From positions 28,762,434 through 28,826,433 of the forward strand of contig JACMZG010001913.1 of assembly GCA_018340805.1 (NCBI GenBank): a stretch of DNA of 64,000 nucleotides. The letters run 5' to 3'. The notes below the pieces were generated by a model. The model saw only the letters and a program-made list of their open reading frames with translations. It had not been told where the DNA came from and made no database searches. The DNA is from Microvelia longipes. Taxonomy: Eukaryota; Arthropoda; Insecta; Hemiptera; Veliidae. Both the position numbers and the translations under genes were made by a program. How positions within the stretch are numbered: position 1 is the stretch's first letter; every line of letters begins with the position of its first letter. Below are positions 58,445 to 64,000 of the stretch, one piece after another.

Positions 58445-59260
58445 TAATATATAGTATAAATATATTACTATAAGCCCTAAAAGGTAAATTTTGAAAAACC
58501 GAAAATTTAATCTGACCACCTTCGCTTATTAATATAATCAAATAAGTATAGTACAAAATTACAGTAACTTATGTAGTAGGACATTTAAAATACAAATCAA
58601 AATTTAAGCAATGTGTGGGAAGCCGAAAATAACCTCAACTCCCTCTTTAAAGAAGTTTCATTAAGGTTAAACATTGCTCCTGAGAGCCCCAAAAAATGTT
58701 TCAGGCCTCTCAATGTATTAAGATAGGGCATGCCCTCTCTAGTATATATCTCTTAGTATGCAAGTATTAAGAAAACAATTTGTTTGATACGTCATGCAAG
58801 AGTTACAGTGGTATGCATGGAGTAAACCTTATGAGTTTATTTATGAAAGACAACCTTTTTATAAACCCTTAATCCTATGAAGGTATTTCAGTAGTTTTAA
58901 CTTTATCAAACAGATAAAAACCTTCTTCTAAGAATCAATCTGAATTATATAAACCTTATTATATCCTTTATCTATGATGTAAACATCCTGTAGTTAGCTA
59001 ATGGATGTTGAAAACCCTTAACTCGGGTATTAAAGTCCGATAATTATTAAAATGGTTTTAATATGATTTAGAATTATTTTATATTACTGTAATGATACCA
59101 TAATGTGATTTATTCTTCTTCAAAGTTACTAAAAAATTATCACGTTAATTAATTCATCACACTTCCTATAATACCAATTTGAAGTACATAAATCAAGTAC
59201 ACTTTACACTACTAGGGCGGCCGCCCGATCATTTCCCAAAAATTTGGTAAATATTTTTTA
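58445..59260. other. Non-coding stretch
   Basis: AT-rich DNA with no recognised gene or repeat family. Confidence 0.4.
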
Positions 59261-59269
59261 AGACGTCAT

Positions 59270-59500
59270 TAACCCACAATAATGACTCAGCAAAAATTTC
59301 TAAAAATCATAAAACACGGAAAAATGATGCGATCAGGGTGAGATTTGGCACGCATATAGCTGTATACTAACATATGTGTTAAGTTTGATATCATTATCAC
59401 CATTAATTCAACTTTTATTGAATGGCTGGTGTACGTTTTTAAAAAAATCGTACAACATTGGAAAATGGTTCGATTGAGTTTCAATTTGGTTCAAGTGTAT
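59270..59500. repeat. Dispersed repeat D fragment
   Basis: AATAATGACTCAGCAAAAAT, GAGATTTGGCACGCATATAG and TATCATTATCACCATTAATT match 5520-5625. Non-coding. Confidence 0.5.
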
Positions 59501-59921
59501 ACCATTACTTATGCAATGCATACCTATGCATTTACTAGCTGAAGATGAGCGAAGCGTGTCAGAACGCATGTTGTATTATAAATCTGGGGAAATGCATTTC
59601 TCAGGACGAGCGAAGAAGGTTCGAAACAGAACATAAAAACCAAAATTAATCGAGATCAACTCATTGTTAAAGGCACTAAGTTTATTTGGACATAAAGAAA
59701 AGGCATTTTTTGCGCAGTTACAAAAGGATTTATAAATGGCATGCTTCGTCTATTAAAAATAACCAAATTGGCTTTAAATTACATCGTTCAATCTATGCTA
59801 CAGGATGAAGAAAAGACACGAAATCAATGTTTTATTTTGAAATTAATAATAATAATAATTATAATTCTTTTTATAATAAAACAAAGTAAATAATAAAAAA
59901 ACAGAAAATAAATAAAAATTC

Positions 59922-60196
<275 letters not shown>

Positions 60197-60389
60197 ACAC
60201 TTTCTTGTAAACACTATCTTTCGAACGGATTAATATTTTTTAACCAAACTCGGTACAAAAATCAACCTTCGGGAGGACACGAACCCTATTGAAAACCAGG
60301 TTTTTGTGACGTCATTAACCTGGTTTGCTGAGTCAGCAAAATTTTCAAAAAATCGGCAAAATTCAGGGTTAATATTTTTTGCCGCGAAA

Positions 60390-60780
60390 AAGGTCAATAT
60401 TTATGTTTTTTTAAGCTGAACCAATGAAACCAGTTCCGAAGTCGATACGAGACCACTCTAAGTGACCTAAAAATAAAAAAAAACCATTGTAAATTACCGA
60501 AAACCAAAATTTAAGTCGATAAAAAATAAATTTCGAGTAGGGTGTCGTTTTCTATGTATTTTTGGGCGCTGAATCGAAAGAAACCGGTCCGAAGACGATA
60601 CGACCACTTTAAGTTACCAAAAAGTCGAAAAATCCACAAAAAATATAGAAAACCAAAATTACGGTCGTTGAAAAATAAATTTCGAGTAGGGTGTCGTTTT
60701 CAATGTTTTTTGGGTCTCTGAGTTGAATGCCAGTGGTCCGGAGTCAATACGACCACTCAAACTCAGGTAGGGTTCAATCC
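60390..60780. repeat. Tandem repeat, 149-bp period
   Basis: Two full units and one partial. Landmarks are AAAATAAATTTCGAGTAGGG then TGTCGTTTTC, at 60531 and 60680, and CCGGTCCGAAGACGATACGA. A related piece is at 51600-51690. Non-coding. Confidence 0.8.
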
Positions 60781-60837
60781 TGAAGGGACGATAATTTTAT
60801 CGTTTTTTTTTTTACTTAATCTAAGGTTACACTAGAA

Positions 60838-60935
60838 AATAATTCTGGCGCGTGGTCCGCATGTGCGAATTTCCTTTGGATGCGAGCACCAACCAGAGTA
60901 CCTAGGTTCAAATCCTAGTAGGGACATCATTTTTT
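60838..60935 (+). repeat. tRNA-derived SINE-like copy
   Basis: An A-box-like CTGGCGCGTGGTCCGC lies about 60 bp before a perfect B box GGTTCAAATCC. The B box sits inside a 5-bp T arm CTAGG-TTCAAAT-CCTAG, followed by TAGGGAC and a T run that could stop polymerase III. The 5' side does not pair with the acceptor-like TAGGGAC, so this is not a functional tRNA. Shorter copies follow at about 60980 and 61055. Confidence 0.5.
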
Positions 60936-61148
60936 TGTCGTTTTTTTTACCTATAATAAAGTTTACAACTAGAAAATAATTCTGGCGCGGTGGTCCGCAT
61001 GTCGGGCGAATTCCTTTGGATGCGTGTTTGTGCTTTTAGTAAGTTACAACTACTAAAATAAATAATTCCGGCGCGGTGGTCGCTGTCGGCGAATTTCGTT
61101 TAGAATGCGTGGTCCGTGCTAAAAACCCATTTTCGTGCTTTGCAAGAA

Positions 61149-61408
61149 CATGTTCCGGTTGGGCTGTTCATTGTCTGCTCGTAACTCATTTTGTCTGTAT
61201 TTTCCAAAGGAAATGCGCTAAAACCTTTAAAGATAACTGACTAAGCTTAAAGATAAGTAACTAAGCTTTAAACTAGTGCAAATAATAGTGCGTACTTTTA
61301 ATTTTAGAGGCATAGTTTTGTACAACCTACTAGATAATTATGCGCATTTCCTTTGGAAAATACAGACAAAATGAGTTACGAGCAGTGCTTGACAGCATGA
61401 ACCGGAAC
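61149..61408. mobile_element. Inverted-repeat element beside the PLE
   Basis: The left arm is GTTCCGGTTGGGCTGTTCAT then GCTCGTAACTCATTTTGTCT and GTATTTTCCAAAGGAAATGC. The right arm is its inverse, ending CATGAACCGGAAC. The arms are about 65 bp with few mismatches. Half of a related element is at 57400-57700. The PLE frame begins directly after it. Confidence 0.8.
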
Positions 61409-61421
61409 CACGCAATGGGCT

Positions 61422-62291
61422 GTGGTAAGCTCCTTGGTCTCAAGAGGCTTTAGCATCAGTGACAAAGAATCCTGGGATCAGGAGAAACTACACCTCCAGG
61501 CAGCACTGTCTAACAACGGCTACAAGAGAGAGGACATCATCAGGACCATCCGTCGTTACGAACAGTCATCAACTAGCGATAAAGAGAGACAAGAACACAG
61601 GAGGAAAGCATATCTACCATATGTCAAAGGAACTACGGATAGGATCAGCAAGGTTTTGGCACGCAACGATATTGGGACTGTTTTCAATACCTGTTCCACT
61701 ACCAGAAATTTCCTCGGAAGTGTTAAAGATTCCCTTCCAAGGAAAACTAGTGGTGTCTATAAGATCCCTTGTAGCTGTGGAAAAGTCTACATCGGAGAAA
61801 CAGGCAGACTCATATCTACGCGTTTAGCCGAACACATCAAACACACCATCGACGACGATTGTCGGTCCGCGGTCGCAGAACATTCACGAGATACTGGTCA
61901 TCTCATTGATTTTGAGAGAACTGAGGTACTAGCGAATGTTTCTCGATATCGTGACCGGCTCGTCAGGGAAGCTATTGAGATTGCTAAGCATAGGAATAAC
62001 ATCAACAGGGACACGGGGTTGAAGATTTCCAACACTTGGACACCGCTTATTTCTTCACTACGTGTTTCAGATAATTCCCTTACCCAATCTCAGCCCTCAA
62101 CTACGTCACGCAGTACCCAGCCACCGATTACGTCATCCCACGGAAATCCCCCATTAGCCACTTCATCAACCAGACAGGACACCCCTACGCGACCTTCAAG
62201 TGGATTACGTCATACTGGACCGTCAAACCCTATTATCCCTTCTCATGGCTATAATCTTCGTCCTCGAAGACAAGGTCAGAGACAGGTATAA
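61422..62291 (+). pseudogene. PLE ORF fragment: GIY-YIG endonuclease domain
   Basis: 289 codons without a stop. Residues 62-100 show the PLE linker (YLPYVKGTTDRISKVLARND). Residues 109-195 form the GIY-YIG nuclease: GVYKIPC, YIGETGR with the catalytic Arg in STRLAEH, SAVAEHSRDTGH, and VREAIEIAKHRNNINRDTG with the conserved Glu and Asn. WTPLI closes the domain. Residues 211-289 are Pro/Ser/Thr-rich and end GYNLRPRRQGQRQV. In PLEs this nuclease nicks the target to prime reverse transcription. The listed first codon is GTG in mid-frame. The RT domain upstream is missing, so the copy is dead. Confidence 0.9.
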
Positions 62292-62359
62292 AATAGGGCC
62301 TGCAGCGTCTCCATCTTCTGTTCAGGTTTGTAGAGCATTGCGTTTCTATCCATGATGTC

Positions 62360-62407
62360 CTACATCCCTGAAGATGCCTCCCACAGTGGAAGCGAAACGT
62401 CGGATTC
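62360..62407 (+). ncRNA. Hammerhead ribozyme motif in PLE 3' UTR
   Basis: The order matches a type I hammerhead: AUCC, CUGAAGA (CUGANGA), helix II with CCAC/GUGG, GAAAC, GUC, then GGAU pairing with AUCC as helix I. Helix III would be only A-C/G-U with no loop. ACGU is self-complementary, which fits the dimeric hammerheads described from PLEs. Predicted cleavage is between 62401 and 62402. It is present in diverged form at 18771-18942 and 41878-42205. Confidence 0.72.
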
Positions 62408-62499
62408 TTCATCTACATTGACGCGGTCACCACCGGAAGACCTAAACCTTCATGACAACAACCGCGGAAGCCTACGCAGTTTATTAATATAAAGCAATT

Positions 62500-62848
62500 A
62501 ACCACTGTAAGTAAAATATTTAAACGAGAAAAAACAAATTAACTGCAAATCATGTTATGCTGTTTTTTACATTATTTAAGTTTAAAGATAACAAAGCTAT
62601 ACCAAGATAAGAAAGTTATACTAGCTAGTTGAAATAAATTGAGAGATTAAAAATCGAATAAAACAATGTGACATAATGGCATATCTATCCTAATGTGCTT
62701 CTTTATAGCATGTGAAAGCTAAAAATATAACAATACAACAAAATATAACAAGGAGATCCACAAGAAAATTGAAGCTTTAAAAACAAGTATTGTTTAATTA
62801 ATATCATCATTAAGTTATAACAAACCACCGTGACAATAACAGCTAAAA
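62500..62848. other. Non-coding spacer
   Basis: AT-rich sequence between the PLE 3' end and the second satellite array. Nothing recognised. Confidence 0.5.
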
Positions 62849-63617
62849 TAGCAAAATTGAAAAAGTTGATTGTTCTAGCGTAATTTTTGTCAACTTTGAG
62901 GCACATGATCTCACTTTTTATACGATGGAATTTATAGCTAAAATTTTTGCGTTGTGGCCCACGATGTGGAATACAAGGATCAATATTTAGAAGTACCCCA
63001 AAGTGTTTTAGTTTGGGCCCTAAAATTTGAAAACTGAAAAAGTTGATTGCACTAGCGTAATTTTAGTCAACTTTGAGGCACATGATCTCACTTTTTATAC
63101 GATGGAATTTATAGCTAAAATTTTTGCGTTGTGGCCCACGATGTGGACTACAAGGATCAATATTTAGAAGAACCCCAAAGTGTTTTAGTTTGGGCCCTAA
63201 AATTTGAAAACTGAAAAAGGTGATTGCACTAGCGTAATTTTAGTCAACTTTGAGGCACATGATCTCACTTTTTATACGATGAAATTTATAGCTAAAATTT
63301 TTGCGTTGTGGCCCACGATGTGGACTACAAGGAACAATATTTAGAAGTACCCCAAAGTGTTTTAGTTTGGGCCCTAAAATTTAAAAACTGAAAAAGTTGA
63401 TTGTTCTAGCGTAATTTTAGTCAACTTTGAGGCACATGATCTCACTTTTATACGATGGAATTTATAGCTAAAATTTTTGCGTTGTGGCCCACGATGTGGA
63501 CTACAAGGATCAATATTTAGAAGTACCCCAAAGTGTTTTAGTTTGGGCCCTAAAGTTTGTAAACTGAAAAAGTTGATTGTTCTAGCGTAATTTTAGTCAA
63601 CTTTGAGGCACATGATC
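62849..63617. repeat. 177-bp satellite array, reverse orientation
   Basis: Just over four clean units. The landmark CAACTTTGAGGCACATGATC recurs at 62891, 63068, 63245, 63422 and 63598, giving a 177-bp period (176 in the last interval). It is the reverse complement of the array at 52333-54620. It runs into the assembly gap. Confidence 0.97.
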
Positions 63618-63717
63618 NNNNNNNNNNNNNNNNNNNNNNNNNNNNNNNNNNNNNNNNNNNNNNNNNNNNNNNNNNNNNNNNNNNNNNNNNNNNNNNNNNN
63701 NNNNNNNNNNNNNNNNN
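63618..63717. other. Assembly gap (100 N)
   Basis: Exactly 100 N, the usual placeholder for a scaffold gap of unknown size inside a satellite array. Confidence 0.99.
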
Positions 63718-64000
63718 TTTGAGTCACGTTTGTTTGATGTGACGAGGGATGTTTGGGGGGTGTTTACTATATTGTTTGTGTCTATATGTTGTGGTGTTCG
63801 TGGCTTCGTGTCGTTTATTTTATGTGTTTTTTTGCGTATTTATTTATGGATTATGTTATATCAGGATTAGTTTAACTTGTAACACAAACTACATCAGGAC
63901 ATGTGAAAATACCATGCTGATCGCTACTATATTTCATATGTTAATATTTAAATTCAAAACTTATAGAGATGTGCATGTTGCATGATTAGATTTTCATTTC
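63718..64000. other. Sequence after the gap
   Basis: No satellite, gene or known repeat recognised. It is joined to the rest only through the gap, so its adjacency is uncertain. Confidence 0.5.

Larger units (their letters stand above)
61409..62500 (+). mobile_element. 5'-truncated Penelope-like element (PLE)
   Basis: Contains the C-terminal endonuclease part of the PLE reading frame, a 3' UTR with a hammerhead-type ribozyme (62360-62405) and a 3' end GACAACAACCGCGGAAGCCT shared with the other PLE relics. The reverse transcriptase part is missing. The 5' break coincides with the end of an inverted-repeat element. Confidence 0.88.

Noticed and set aside
59520..59640. CTGAAGATGAGCGAAGCGTG-type stretch resembling a hammerhead
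   Set aside because: The GAAA after helix II is replaced by AGAAC and no NUH or helix I pairing could be drawn; at best a decayed relic.

Overview
This is a eukaryotic nuclear window, very probably from an insect or other arthropod. It is AT-rich, has long introns full of transposon debris, and carries one complete host gene, the orthologue of Drosophila melted (vertebrate VEPH1), on the + strand. I rebuilt 18 coding exons by hand from splice signals, reading phase and family resemblance. They run from an ATG at 13393 to a TGA at 45421 and encode about 924 residues: an alpha-helical N-terminal half, a Ser/Thr/Asn-rich middle and a C-terminal PH domain. All exon phases join correctly. I found no other host gene, tRNA gene or CRISPR array. 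The species cannot be named from the sequence.

Layout. 1-1438: noisy satellite with alternating 45- and 51-bp units. 1439-13392: non-coding, with several inverted-repeat elements, a dispersed repeat containing a 5S-rRNA-like segment, a decayed Jockey-like LINE and a minisatellite. 13393-45421: melted. Its introns hold MITEs, Penelope-like element (PLE) 3' fragments, hammerhead-ribozyme-like inverted repeats, LINE tails and, in intron 11, a nearly complete 5.7-kb RTE-type LINE. That LINE is flanked by a 16-bp target-site duplication and sits inside an older LINE. 45422-52330: 3' flank with a minisatellite, a foldback element and a MITE. 52333-54620 and 62849-63617: two arrays of one 177-bp satellite in opposite orientations. 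Between them lie 16-bp GTCGAC arrays, hAT-like ends, AT microsatellites, tRNA-like repeats, a 149-bp repeat and a 5'-truncated PLE with an intact GIY-YIG endonuclease reading frame. 63618-63717: a 100-N scaffold gap.

Best leads. (1) ORF1 and ORF2 of the RTE-type LINE are in one frame, separated by a single TAG followed by CAA TTA, which is the tobamovirus-type leaky-stop context. ORF2 has no ATG before its catalytic endonuclease glutamate, so translational readthrough is the simplest expression model. (2) The PLE 3' region contains a hammerhead ribozyme with a palindromic ACGU helix III. A separate PLE relic in melted intron 9 is a head-to-head palindrome whose two halves both start exactly at the nucleotide after the predicted cleavage site. 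(3) Two otherwise non-coding inverted repeats in melted introns carry the same hammerhead-like core.

Limits: all family assignments come from reading motifs without database searches. Repeat boundaries are approximate to about 5-20 bp unless a duplication or an exact junction is stated.
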